A stretch of 64,000 bases of DNA from Cantharellus purpuraceus (GCA_025174535.1 JALBUN010000005.1:976172-1040171), one strand, 5' to 3'; positions 10,916 through 23,300 are shown, counted from the first letter of the stretch. The notes: a model not told the origin generated them from the letters alone. Program-made: numbers and translations.

Positions 10916-11160
10916 TATAAAATTGCAAGTTAGACCAGTAGCCTGCAGTGCACTCTCTTGAACCACCCCACAATGTATTACACAACTGCCCTTTGCTTGT
11001 TCAGCTCCCTTGCCTCCCTTGTGGCGGCCAACACTGTTTCATCATAGGTAGCATATACATGTACCCCAAAGATGTTATACACTGAATATTCTGCACTATC
11101 AATGCAATCATACTGGTCAACTACAATGCCTGCTGGGTGGCTGCTAACCCCAGTGATCCC
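10916..11160 (+). pseudogene. 5' remnant of a secreted-protein gene (tentative)
   Basis: A TATAAAA box at 10916-10922 is followed ~50 bp later by ATG at 10973. The first 25 codons encode a signal-peptide-like segment (MYYTTALCLFSSLASLVAAN) and then hit a stop. A second frame at about 11094-11160 (ILVNYNACWVAANPSDP) could be the next exon of a small secreted, thaumatin-like protein. No clean splice pair joins them, and transposon sequence begins at about 11205. I read it as a truncated relic; the thaumatin link is weak. Confidence 0.3.
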
Positions 11161-11323
11161 ACCTTGGCTTCATTCCAAATACTGCACTTGTGGGGTGTCA
11201 TATGATCAGATCAGCTGAGAGAAAGAAAAAATGAGTGTGTTGAGGTGGAGCAAGCCAGCTTTGTGGGGTTTCATGATGGGACAGCAACTTTAGGGCAGGG
11301 GCTTTGGCTAGTATTGAGGATAC

Positions 11324-12775
11324 TGTTTTGGAACCCGCAAAATTATGGTGTTAGGGCAAACTCTAAATCACCACAATTCCGTGAATGAACAGCTGAGAAG
11401 AATATCAAATCCTACTGCAGCACAACTCCAGAAACAATTTAACGTTTGTACTTTGGTTACAATCCGTTGTAATGGTCAATGCAGACGATACGCAGGAAGG
11501 TAATACGTTTCTTAGCAGTAGGGAATGAATAAGACTTCCAGAGTCTAGAGTTCACGGACGCTTAGGGGTCCAGATATTCCAAAAAGAGGGGAATGCACTT
11601 AGAGGCTAGAGGAAGTAGGTGGATGAATCTGACCGTCCAACCAGTGACACTCTGAAGCGGGTAACAGCAATGTGTGAAGTAGTCTAGCAACTGCTTCACA
11701 CGAGTTCAAGATTCTAATGCTCTGCAAAGGCAGTACACACTAGTAACTTAAACAAGAGCACTAATGGCAGGACTATCGACAGACAATCTCACCCTGTAGA
11801 TTCGTAGTCACGCGAGGTAGATACTACACTCACGCCCAAAGCAGGACAATCACTACTTCGAGTGCAATCGAATACAGTTACACAACTGTAAGCGACCCTT
11901 GAACTGGACAATCAACAGTTACTGAGATATAGAGGATGACACTGTATGTCACTCTAGTCACACTGATGTGCAAATGATGGGGTAGAAATGGTTATTTATT
12001 CAGAGGCAGAATGGGCTCCTTTTATATTGTATTTACAGGAGCTGACTAATACTACTGGAAACTTCTACCTATTAATAGATGGAAACTACTGGAAGCTAGT
12101 GGAATATGTGAGAAGGGGTGGAAGTTTCCTAGCCAATGAGCTGCTTGGATTTGCTCTGACTCATGGCATGAGTCATGGATGGAGTCATAGTGTGACTCAG
12201 AGCAGGAGTCATAGTATGAGTAATCACAGGAGTCATGGTATGAGTCATGGAAGGAGTCATAGCATGAGTCATGGCAGGAGTCATTGCATGAGTCACCATT
12301 ACTCAAATAACTCGGTCAATACTTCGTTTCCCAGGCTGATTAGCACAGCTATGGGTAGGCATGGCTTCTATTGAACTCTCCACTGAAAATGGAGTCAGGA
12401 GGTGCAGTGGTTGCGAAGATATTGAGCATTTACTGGCAGTGGTGACCAGATTGAGTCGGAGATTGAAATGAGTCATGTGATCGACAATGAGTCAGTTGTC
12501 CGGGTGACTCCGGCTGACTTTGAGGCTGCTGACATCTGCGAAGGTTTGTGGGTCCATGTGGGTCCCAAAACTTCACCCAGCAGAACAATAAGTTTGTAGA
12601 CTCATTTCTGCATGGAAAATTCCCAAAAAAATATGAAAAAATAGAGAATATTTGAATGGCCCTGAATCAAGAGAAAGCAGCAGATATATGCTGATATTTT
12701 AAGGCCATGAAGTGAAATTGTACAGTTTTGGGACTTTAAACAAGATCTTTTTAAGGGAAAACCAGTTCCCATACA
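11324..12775 (+). mobile_element. X-family LTR, copy X1 (1452 bp)
   Basis: It starts TGTTTTGGAACC and ends TTCCCATACA, the termini shared by all X copies in this window. Two other copies with these ends carry 5-bp target duplications (ATTGT at 48113/50357, GTTTC at 43808/44478), which identifies X as an LTR-type unit, mostly seen as solo LTRs. X1 has no matching target duplication: its left side abuts the 11205-11322 repeat and its right side a 68-bp Gypsy LTR fragment. It contains the TGAGTCA-rich array at 12165-12305. Confidence 0.7.
12165..12305 (+). repeat. TGAGTCA/TGACTCA-rich imperfect tandem array inside the X LTR
   Basis: The stretch is built from variants of a ~10-bp ATGAGTCATGG/GGAGTCATAG unit. 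Five exact TGASTCA heptamers occur in it, several as the full palindrome ATGAGTCAT. This heptamer is the known binding site of Gcn4/CpcA/AP-1 bZIP factors. Shorter versions are present in the other X copies (about 13440-13475 and 44290-44345). Whether it is bound is not shown by sequence. Confidence 0.6.
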
Positions 12776-12843
12776 CTCCTTCTCCGACTCCGACCAAACC
12801 TCCAACCCAATCTCTGACCCCCAATCGGACCTAGTGCGTAACA
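12776..12843 (-). mobile_element. Gypsy (G family) LTR fragment
   Basis: It is the reverse complement of the first ~68 bases of the G LTR as seen at 47038 and 56476, ending at the LTR terminus GCGTAACA. It lies between two X copies, so either X1 or this LTR was inserted and the rest lost by recombination. Confidence 0.6.
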
Positions 12844-13952
12844 TCAATGCAGATGATATGCAGGAAGGTAATATGTTTCTTAGCATTAGGGAATGAATAA
12901 GACTTCCAGAGTCTAGAGTTCATGGATGCTTAGGGGTCCAGATATTCCAAAAAGAGGGGAATGCACTTAGAGGCTAGAGGAAGTAGGTGGATGAATCCAA
13001 CCGTCCAACCAGTGACACTCTGAAGCAGGTAACAGCAATGTGTGAAGTAGTCTAGCAACTGCTTCACACAAGTTCAAGATCCTAATGCTCTGCAAAGGCA
13101 GTACACACTAGTAACTTAAACAAGAGCACTAATGGCAGGACTATTGACAGACAATCTCACCCTGTAGATTTGTAGTCACGCGAGGTAGATACTACACTCA
13201 CGCCCAAAGCAGGACAATCACTACTTCGAGTGCAATCGTATACAGTTACACAACTGTAAGTGACCCTTGAACTGGACAATCAACAGTTACTGAGATATAG
13301 AGGATGACACTGTACGCCACTCTAGTCACACTGATGTGCAAATGATGGGGTAGAAAATAATTATTTATTCAAAAGCAAAATAGCCTCCTTATATACTGTA
13401 TCTACAGGAGCTGACTGATCCTTCTACCTATTAATAGTTATGAGTCATGGTAAGAGTCATAGCATGAGTCACTATTACTCAAATAACTCGGGAAATATGC
13501 CATTTCCTGGGCTGATCAGCAAACCTATGGGTAGGCACAGCTTCTATTGAACTCTCCACCAAAAATGGAGTCAGGAGGAGCTGTGGTTGCCAAGATATGG
13601 AGGATTTACTGGCAGTGGTGATCAGATTGGGTTGGAGATTGAAATAAGTCATGTGATTGAAAATGAGTCAGTAGATCAGGTGACTCTGCTGACTTTGAAG
13701 CTGCTGACATCTGTGAAGGTTTGTGGGTCCATGTGGGTCCAAAACATTGCCCAGCAGAACAATAAGTTTGTGGACTTATTTCTGCATGGAAAATTCCAGA
13801 AAAAATATGAAAAAATAGAGAATATTTGAATGGCCCTGAATCAAGAGAAAGCAGCACATATATGCTGATATTTTAAGGCCATGAAGCGAAATTGTACAGT
13901 TTCAGGACTTTAAACAAGATCTTTTTTTTAAGGGAAAACCAGTTCCCATACA
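12844..13952 (+). mobile_element. X-family LTR, copy X2, 5'-truncated
   Basis: Homologous to X1 from about 145 bp inside X1's left end through the terminal TTCCCATACA at 13943-13952. The left boundary is the G LTR fragment. Confidence 0.65.
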
Positions 13953-14193
13953 GGATTCAAGGTACATTAGATTGTTTGACCAGTATAGTACAAGAAGAAT
14001 GAATGAAAGAAATTGGGTGTAGTAGGGGTAGAATATTCCCTTGAAGCAGTTGCCACTGGTAAATGAAAAAAAAAAAAAAACAATCACTTTTGAGAATCAT
14101 GTCAAAATATCAAAATATGTTTTAAATCTAAGTAAATTATAAATTTGAGGAAATGGGTTGTATATACATATTTGATGTATTTTTGAACAAGCA
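13953..14193 (-). repeat. Degenerate solo copy of the element T terminal repeat
   Basis: From about 14041 the sequence (GCAGTTGCCACTGGTAAATG ... GGTTGTATATACATATTTGA ... TTTTTGAACAAGCAT) matches the reverse complement of the 563-bp terminal repeat of element T (30378-30940), with internal deletions, a poly-A expansion and a mutated end (GAACAAGCAT for GAACAAGCGT). The part nearest 13953 is more diverged and truncated by X2. It shows that the terminal repeat occurs outside T and is old in this genome. Confidence 0.6.
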
Positions 14194-15657
14194 TCTTACT
14201 GAGTCTAGTTCTTCTTCTAGGAAGGACTGCATTGTGGGTAGCTCATGTTTAGAGTTACCCCCTTGGCATCATTTATTCATGCCAATACTCCTTCTTCGTA
14301 TTGAGTTTATACCCTGTGACAGGGTATGAAGAGCATTGGTATTATGCTCTTCTTTGGTGGGGACTTCTTCAGTTCCCATCATGATTTGGCCTGGGCCATT
14401 AAAGTCCAGGGATATTCCTAGCTTTCGTAGGAATGGGATGCTGAGTATTACATTGTAATACTCAACATTGGTATTATTCTTCAATGTCCCAACTACCAAA
14501 CTTTATGGTAGTGCGAGTACCATAATTTATGGTACTCCTGCTCCCAATGCACACTAATTGCAGTGCAATGGGTTGCTCTAGCGTGAAGGTTTTCATACCT
14601 GTTGCATGTGTGAATTCAGGGGATATCATTATCCCCTCACTCCCACTGTCTAATAGACAGTGAGCTGGTGTTCCACCAATCTCCCAATACCCAGAGATTG
14701 TTTTATTGTCTATGTGTGGTCTATCTGATTGCGCTGTTGACTTCTGTCAGCTCCTATGATTATACATAGGTTCAGCTGATCTGTTGACACTGACAGCAGC
14801 TATATGCAGCTGTTGTAATTCCCTGCTTGTTGGGAATCTTGTTGGACTACAGAAACACACTGCATAGGTGTGTTTCAGTGGAATTTGATCATTGGGTCAA
14901 ATTCATATTGCATTAGAGCAATACAGTGGCATAGCCTCCTTTTTGGGGGCATCATCTTAGTCATCCCATTCATCAGCCACTTCTACAGCTGGTATTTTTT
15001 TGTCTAGATGGTCCTTGGGATCATTAATTGCTTCTTCATGTTCTCCCTCTATTGGGGAGAATCCATCTACATTGTCCTCCACTATGTGTGAGGACACATC
15101 CTTTCAGACCACAGCTGACCTTACATTGCCCTTTAGTTTGGGGCAGCTAGGTTGCATGTGACCTGTCTGGCCACATTCATAGCACACAACATTATTAGTA
15201 ACGTTGTTCGATTGATCACCACTCATGTGTGCTGGTGGCTTTGATTGATAATTACCCTTGAAAAGGTAATTGTTGGAATTGGACCTGGAGCTTCCATTAC
15301 CGGGTTCCAACCTTGACACACTCACTCGTTGTGAGTGTGTGTTGGGAGCCATATACACATGTCCTTGGGGCATGGGTTGACTCCCCATATTCATCATACC
15401 AGTAGTTCCATTGACTACTGTTCTATGGGTTGAGGAGGACATGTTAGTCATGTTCTCCAGGCATCACATACCATGGTATCACATTGCTTCCTCTCTCATT
15501 CAAGCAGTTTTGTACAACTGCTTAATACTGCTAAACTCAGCATTGAAGCCCTTTTTGAGGACTTCTTGTCTCAGAGGTTTGCACATTGCAGTTACAAACC
15601 TCTTCCTGTACATGTATGCATCTGGCGGCATTATCATGTGGCCTGCATACTTATCTA
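14194..15657 (-). mobile_element. Y-family LTR retrotransposon fragment (gag C-terminus and protease), copy Y1
   Basis: Minus-strand frames, broken by stops, encode a gag zinc knuckle (CYECGQTGHMQPSC, about 15135-15185) and, downstream, a retropepsin-like region with a LLDSGSEG active-site segment (about 14640) and IPFLRKLGISLDFNGPGQ (14390-14430). These are typical of agaricomycete gag-protease polyproteins. No reverse transcriptase remains. The left end meets the T-repeat copy and the right end is cut by X7. A second, longer gag copy is at 41880-45039. Confidence 0.7.
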
Positions 15658-17457
15658 TGTATGGGAACCACCTTTTCCCTATCAAATTCCATTTATGCAG
15701 CACCAATGTGCTATTCTTTGCTTTTCCATTCCTAAATATCAACATATATTTGATGCTTGCACCTGGAATGGACTTATTTAAATATTCTCCAATTTTTCAT
15801 ATTTTTTTGGGAATATTCCATGCAGAACTTGGCCCAGAATCATTTATTTCTGCTGTGCTACAGTTGTGGACCCATAGGCGCCCACAAACCTTCACACAGC
15901 CGGCTCTCCCCCTTTGGACCAGGCATTCAGCCTGAATTCAAGCTCAGATGTCTCTGATCAATAAATATTCTCTAACTTCACAACCACAGCCTCTCAGGGC
16001 ACTATTTTCCATGCAGATCATCATCTGAGATGTGGCTATCCATGGCTGTCCAAACCAGTGCAGAAAACAGGATGGACACCCTTCTTTTTGCCTGATCAGT
16101 GCCTAGTTCAGGGATCAGATCAGCTGATGGGTGATCAGATCAGGTGATTGCCTTGGAATATTCTACCCCTTTCCATAACATTCTAGCTGTTTCCTTCTAT
16201 TATTAGATAGAACTTTCCAGAACCATTATTCAGCTCCTGATCAGTGTTAGCACAGTGATCAGAACCTGTGATTGGCTTGGAATATTCTACCCCTTTCTTC
16301 CACCTTCCACAACCTTCCAGTAGCTTCCATCTATTAATAGGTAGAATATTCCAGAAGCATTAGTCAGCCCCTGTAAATACAATATATAAGGAGGTCATTC
16401 TGCCTCTGAAATAGTAACATATTCTACCACTTCTACCCATCTTCTGCACACCAGTGCGACTAGAGTGACATACAGTGTCATCCTCTATCTCAGTAACTGT
16501 TGATTACCAGTTCAAGGATCTTTTACAGTTGTGTAACTGTATACGATTGCACTCAAAGTAGTGATATTCCTGCTTTGGGCGTGAGTGTAGTATCTGCCTC
16601 ACGTGACTACAAATCTACAGGGTGAGATTGTCTGTCAATAGTCCTGCCATTAGTGCTCTTGTTTAAGTAACTAGTGTGTACTGCCTTTGCAGAGCATTAG
16701 GACCTTGAACTTGTGTGAAGCAGTTGCTAGACTACTTCACACATTGCTGTTACCCGTGTTGATTATGGGAGAAAGGGGTTAGGAGAGAGGGGGGACAGGA
16801 GCACATAGGAGGCTCAGGAGGTTGAGGGGGAGGTAGGAAAGCAGGGGGAAATGGTTAGGAGAAAAGAGGAGAAGCCCCTGTAAGCTCCACACCCATCAGA
16901 TTATTCTCCTATATTTCTTTTATATTTTATTTCGTCATTTTTCCCCTATTGGCTCCACCCCCATTTCGTTTTTATCACAAGTTTCCTTCCCATGTTTCAA
17001 ATGATTCAGGACTTTTATCACATGTTCTAAAGACACATATCTTGTATAAAACATGCTTATCTAGATATGAAATGGACTAGAGAATTTACTCACTTGTTTT
17101 TGGGCGAAATTTTCAACAACCCGCTTCAGAGTGCCACTGGTTGGACAGTTGGATTCATCCACCTACTTCCTTTAGCCTCTAAGTGCATTCCCCTCTTTTT
17201 GGAATATCTGGACCCCTAAGCATCCGTGAACTCTAGACTCTGGAAGTCTTATTCATTTCTTGCTGCTAAGAAACATATTACTTTTCTGCGTATAGTCTGC
17301 ATTGACCAATACAAGGGATTGTAACCAAAGTACAAACGTTAAATTGTTTCTGGAGTTGTGCTGCAGCAGGGTTTGATATTCTTCTCAGCTGTTCATTCAT
17401 GGAATTGTGGTGATTTAGAGTTTGCCCTAACACCATAATTTTGCGGGTTCCAAAACA
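15658..17457 (-). mobile_element. X-family LTR, copy X7, reverse, split by a solo LTR
   Basis: It starts TGTATGGGAACC and ends GGTTCCAAAACA, i.e. X in reverse orientation, interrupted by R1 (16757-17118). Flanks do not match: ATCTA on the left inside Y1 (uninterrupted in Y2 at about 42632) and AGTGT on the right inside the G2 gag (uninterrupted in G1 at about 55590). The most economical reading is recombination between two X insertions at different sites. Confidence 0.7.
16757..17118 (-). mobile_element. Solo LTR R1 (362 bp) inside X7
   Basis: It runs from TGTTGATTATGG to TTTTCAACA and is flanked by the 5-bp duplication ACCCG (16752-16756 and 17119-17123). The intact X sequence at this point reads through ACCCGCTTCAGAG. 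It is related to R2 (45191-45904) in opposite orientation, with a ~350-bp internal deletion. Confidence 0.8.
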
Positions 17458-19111
17458 AGTGTTTGACTTCTGGCCTGAGTTGGCGGTGGTCTTCTTATCG
17501 GACCCCTTGTTGGATTTTGGGGTCTTGTCCAATGCTTTGTCCAATTTGTTGTTAGCCGAATTTTTGTGGGAGACCTCAGATTGACATTCCCAATAACGGG
17601 TGTTGATGGATTGGGCGAGCTTGCGAAGGTTAACCAAAGTATCTGGCTTACTGACATGTGATATCTTGTCCTTGATGTGGGATGGGAGTCCAATGTAAAA
17701 TTGGCATTGGAGTGTGGCATCGCCCCATTGGACTTTTGGGGCTAGCTGCTGGAAACTCACAATGTACTTGTGATTTTGTGATTTTCCTTCATCTGAAGTC
17801 GATTTAGTTCATTCTCGGCATTGGCCTTGGGGTTGTAAGGACTGAAATTGGTCTGAAGTTCGGAGATGAAGTTGGAGTAGTCATCTGACCATATCGGGTC
17901 ATCGGAGTCGTCCATGAGCGCTGGCTCAAAGTAGTCCAGTGCGGTGCCCTTGAGATAGGACATGGCAAAGGTGACCTTTGCCTGATCGGATGTGAATGTG
18001 TCGGGGTGGTCGCAGAAATTCAACCGGCATTGCACCAAGAATGGCTGGAGCTTTCATGGATCAGAGCCATTGAATGGGTTGGGTTCTCGGACCTTGGTCT
18101 GGGACTTAGGGGCTTGTGGGTTATGGATGTTATTTGAATAATGTAAATAATTGCTTTGCTGGAGTGTAGTGACGAGCAGAAGTCAAATAGAAAGTGGAGC
18201 AGTGGTGGGAACACGATGTATGCATAGTCGAATTGAAGATATACTTGAGTAGTATCTTCCTACGAAGTTTGATGGGATTTGGTGTGATCTTCGTCTAGAT
18301 ATTGACAATTTGAGCAGGGATCAGGAGCAGATGACTCGAACGAGAGTAAATGCTTAATAAAAAAGTAGCCAGTGATTATATGGCTTCGTAATTCGAGATT
18401 CGAGTTGGATATGCAATAGTCTAATAGAATATGCAAAAGCTAATAGAAATACGCGTTCGTTCTGGAGATATTCCAGATACGAATAGATTCAGACACACAG
18501 ACAGAAACAGGTGAGAGGAAATTCTCTGTCAATTCAAGTGCATTACAGATGTGATTTATATATGATACTAAGTCCTATGAATGAGTGAAGTCATTCGTAA
18601 ATGTCCTGAGTCAATGATGGGATGGATGATGAGATGATGATGGGGGGAAGTGTCCATGATGATGAAATGATGAAAATAAAAGCGAAAATAATGTCCAGGA
18701 AGTTCTGGAACTCACAGGGGCTTCTCCTGTTCCCTATTCCATTCCTGTAACCGTCCTCCTTTACCCCCATTTTCCCTCAAAACCTCCTGAGCCTCCTATA
18801 TGCTCCTGTTCCTCCCCTGTCCCCTGTAATCCCCCTCTCCTCTCCCTTCTCCCCAGAAGTCCGGCAGCTAGACGTCTGGCAGCTGGAACAACAGCGGATG
18901 CTGCTGGTGAGCAGGGAGATGGCTTGTGCCAGATTTGGAGAGGGCAGGGTGTCGTCTTCTTCATTGATGGCCTCTATGTGGTCTGTCGGTTCTTCGACGA
19001 CCTTGGGGATGGTGTTGATGCTGGGAGCAGGCACCTCGACGGTTCGTGCACATTTGGAATTGGCAGTGGATCGTGGCATTGGTAGGAGTGAGTATGGCAG
19101 TTCGAATATAC
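17458..19111 (-). mobile_element. Truncated Gypsy element G2: gag region
   Basis: The minus strand carries gag of the same family as G1 (SYLKGTALDYFEPALMDDSDDPIWS, FISELQTNFSPYNPKA, QFYIGLPSHIKDKISHVSKP), split by solo LTR S1 at 18128-18893. Frames are broken. It is cut on the left by X7 inside the gag C-terminal region and joins a partial G LTR on the right (19112). No pol is present. Confidence 0.75.
18128..18893. mobile_element. Solo LTR S1 (766 bp) in G2 gag
   Basis: It runs TGTTATTTGAATAATG to CTGGAACAACA. The near-identical S2 (39402-40167) has the same length. Flanks are ATGGA and GCGGA, while the uninterrupted G1 sequence reads ACGGA at this site (about 56256), so the two copies of the target duplication have each since mutated. 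Confidence 0.8.
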
Positions 19112-19530
19112 TGTTACGCACTAGTTCCAATTGGGGGTCGGAGATTGGTTTGGTTGGAGTCTTGGTCGGAGTCGGAGAAGGAGTCGGGTACATTGTGGGG
19201 GTTGGAACAGACTTGGCTTCAGCTTATGTGCTGTGTCCTCACTAATACCGGTGTCCAAGATTTCGGAGACGGAGTATGACTTAGAGAATTAGGATCGGAC
19301 TTAGGAACTAGGCATGATTCAATATTCGAACTGGGGAATGAAGTCCCCAGTCGGACAACTTAAATACATATTTGAAATCTAATAATAATTACTCTGGTGA
19401 TGGGTCTCTGAGGCTGACAGCCTTACATGAGTATGTCTGAGTCCAACAGGGACAGATGTCCAGGTTCCTATGGTGATGCTGATGCATCAATCGGAACCGG
19501 AGATGGATGGGCGGAATCGGCAGTGACAAT
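19112..19530 (-). mobile_element. Partial LTR of G2
   Basis: Homologous to the G1 LTRs (47038-47564, 56476-57002) from TGTTACGCACTAG to the GGCAGTGACAATG position, then homology stops; about 100 bp of the LTR end is missing. It carries many transitions relative to G1. Confidence 0.75.
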
Positions 19531-20309
19531 GTGTCCGATAGAATGATATTGAACTTATATACTACCGAGTCAGGTGGGCAAAATAAAATAAGTATCGCCG
19601 TACTCGACCGCTATGCGTATGTATTTGCGGCTGTTGAACCTTGTGGTACCTCAACTATGCTTCCGTGTTCGTCAGCCTCGATACTCCAACATTACCCGCT
19701 GATCCCTCGACTTAGGTTCCGTACCACCGGATCATATCAATATACGTCGACACCCATACGATCATGCCTTACAATTCAATCATCAAGCTCCATCCGATCA
19801 TCAGTCACGAGACGTGGTCATGTTACCGTCGCGCACATGAACATCGGTCCGTATAACCAATCACCGTATACATTCAGGAGTAATGAATGTATATGCCAAG
19901 TCTTTATCTTTGTAACTAGCCTTACGATCTAATCCTCTGTTCTTCGTTCAATTGACTAAAACCCCCTTTCTATGTCTCTTTAGTTTACTTGTAAACAATC
20001 TAACTCCCATATCCAATTCCTATCGCGTTCGTACATCTTCATTCACAAATTCCTCACAAACACAGTCTATTTTTGTTCTGTCTTTTGTTCATGTGATCCT
20101 CACAATCCATGTGTTCCGGTGCCAAGATCACTCTCGTGTATAATACGCGTACTACCAATACACAGTTCTCTAGTCATTCCGAATCATATTAATCCCACCG
20201 ACTCACTGCTTTTGCTTCTCGAAGATTCCAATTACATATTGGAATACTACGCTCTTGTTCTACCGACTGCTATTCGTCCACTTAATCTTACAACAGTGAT
20301 TGGGGGGGT
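19531..20309. repeat. Non-coding stretch containing a repeat shared with 57690-57890
   Basis: About 19650-19890 is the inverted relative of 57700-57870: both contain ACTCCTGAATGTA(T/A)ACGGTGATTGG, AACATGAC and GTATATTGATATGATC(C/T)GG (read on the plus strand at the second site), with many substitutions. The rest, next to the PKS stop codon, shows nothing recognisable. Confidence 0.45.
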
Positions 20310-23300
20310 CTAAGGACTTTCTTGAACGTCTTGATCACTTTCTACAGTTTCCATCCGAGTTTGAAGATCGTGTAGGGAAATATCGGAGAGAAGTTGTAGC
20401 TGCGAAATGGCCATGTAAGGTCGCAAGGCGACTGCTAGTCGTGCCGCGGAAAGTGAGTCCAGTCCGTAAGCTGTGAATGGTACATTGCCGGAAAATTCAG
20501 ACGGATCAACGTCTAAAATTTCCACGACAGCATCAGTCATGCTTTTAGCATTTCCCTCGGTGTGTTCAGAAGACTCGTCGGTGGCAATACGTGTCAGATG
20601 CTCATATAACTCCGAAGAACCCAGGTGCTTATGCACAAGATTCCAGTCAAGGCCAGGGATGTATTGCCAGAAAGGACCATCTGCAAGTTTGCGGATTCCG
20701 TCTTCAAGGCAGTCACAAATTTCTGAGAAAGAAAGAAAACTTAGATGCTTGCAACAGCAGCTATACATCATTTCACACATACGTTGAGAAGACAGTCCCC
20801 AGGGCTGAAAAACAATGTGTCAGACGAAATGTCTTGTAGTCAAGATATAAACGAACCGTTAAATGACGCAACCTTCCTCCCTGCTCTCTTGTTTCCGATG
20901 CTAAGCCACCTCCATCCGTGACCGCTGGCAATACGAAGGTAAATGCATTGTTCCAGTTGCGTACCATGCCGTCCAAAGCTGTGTTCGCACTGAATTGGTC
21001 GCATTAATTGCTGGATATCGTATGTTTAGGGTGTTTCATACCTGCTATAGTTGGTTTGCCCTCCATTTCCAAACAGGCCAACCACGGACGAAAATGATAT
21101 GAAGAAATCCAACACAGCTAATCCTCCAGGAAGGCAACTTTCCAACACGCTGCACGCTCCAGTTTTGGATGCAAAAACCTTTCGGAAACTCTCTTCTTCT
21201 TGGGACGCGAAGGTTCGATCGGACAACACGGCTGTCAGCAGCATACACCCGCCTAACTGACGCGGAATGCTGCGCAATAAGCCTGTAGTCGCTTCCTTCG
21301 ATGTAGCATCCGAGGCCTCGAGTCGGATGATCAAGTCAGGGAGAGACTCCATATAAGCCATGATCCGCAGCGCCAAACGATCCTGTACTCGTGCAAGAGA
21401 TTCTCTACCCGACCTCGACGTCAATATGAGGTAACGTGCCCCTTTCTGCAAATTGTAATGGTCAACGAAAGAAATTGACGAATTTCACTGTTCGTACCTC
21501 ATACATCCAAAGAGCAACACGGATTCCTAGACCACCAAGACCCCCGACCAAAAGATATGCCTTGTTTGAATCGAAGAGCGATGCAGTACTTGTAACGAGT
21601 GTTCCTGCATCAGGAATGAGAACATCAGACAATCGGAGACCGATGTTATTACGAGGCCATCGATCGGTCAGTTCGAGAGCAAAATCGAATGCTTCTCCGA
21701 TCGAAGCAGGGTCCTCATTGAGAATGGACTCTAAACCATCATCAGTGTTATTCCACATGAAGGTGTGGCACTTCCGTGTGATTGCCTGTGCGATGCTTTG
21801 AATCTCGACGTCGTCGTCAGAACCAGAAAGAATCAAATCGACTTCTGTCGCTCGTTCTGCGAGTTCAGCAGGAGCACTGGACTCGAGGTCGATCACGTCA
21901 AAGCCCAGAAGTCGTAGAATCCACTTCAAAGAGGGGACGACCTCATAGCTTCCGTGAGAAAGTAATGCGCTTCCACCGTGGCGGCGGCGTGAAGACCTCA
22001 ACTTCGATACCCCACATGCCAAACATCCTATGAGGATACCGAGTGCTGCACCCGCAATCTCGGCCGCCACCTCCTCGGCTGTATCGGGTAGGAGAGCCAG
22101 CGATGCATGATGGGCCGTAATGACATTCGATATCCCCTCAGATGAGACGAGTCCGACGACAAGATTATTTGCACCAATGTAAGGGTTATCGACAGTGGAT
22201 GACACGCGACCAACAAATGTGCGTAGGTTCGCCTCACGAGGCGACATGGCTAGGACCTCTACTGTCACGAGATTAGCTTGGGGTGGAACCAGGGATGTTT
22301 GAACCAGTTCTGTTTCGGTTGAGGTCCAGGGTAATGAAGGCTGAAAGGGGTGCTTCCCGCTCGGAGCTGCAGATGGGACAATTCGGGATACCGAAATAGC
22401 GCCTTGCTCGTCAACAAGGAGTAGAGGCTCCAGACCAGGGATGCGTGAGAGACGATAAACAAACTCTGATTTCTCCTGCTCCTTCACGGGGCCGTTGAAT
22501 ATAACCAAGTGGATATCCCATAGTAGGTACTCCCGACCAAGTGACCTGAAGAACCCTATACCTGCATCACCATGAAACCCAGCCTCAGAATAGAACCAAA
22601 GGGATATTGTGCTCAGAGTATCAATGGCGGATAGCTTGTCCCGAATTTGTATTTCATTGCCCTGTCGGTATTGGATAACGAGCTTCTCCGTGTGACGCTC
22701 AGGGCTAGAAACATCTAGGAGTGGTTGAATTGACTTCTGGGCTTCCAAAGTGAAAAGAAGAGCATCTGCAGAGAATTCCACCGTGTAGACGTCTCCAAAT
22801 CCTGCCGTGTGAAGGCGTCGACGCCAATCTTGAGGTGAAATTGTGCAATGGGACCTATCGTCTGTGAACGCGAACCATTTTGCAAGGCTCCCGAAAATAA
22901 AATCAACCCAGATTGAGCCTGGTGCGCGTGATGTCCAGCTTTCGCCATTGAGATCCCCAATAAGTAAACAACCACCGGGCACAAGAAGACTATTGAGCCC
23001 ATCAAGTGACGGTGCCAGGTCCTCCATGATATGTAAGACGTTAAATGCAGTGATCACGTCAAAGGACGCCAGGTCGAGACCCTGTGGCGTTGGGGGCTTT
23101 GAGAGGTCGAAAGACATGTAACGACACTGCGCATAGGGCATCCGCGGTAGTAACTCCGTGGATAAGTCAGAGACAACAAATTGAATTATCGCGGATGGAA
23201 ACTCGTCCATGACCTTGGCAAGGTGTCGTGTCAATGCACCCGTCCCTGGTTTGTAACTGTTATCCTGTACTGTACTAATCCATGGCACGACATTACGTAC

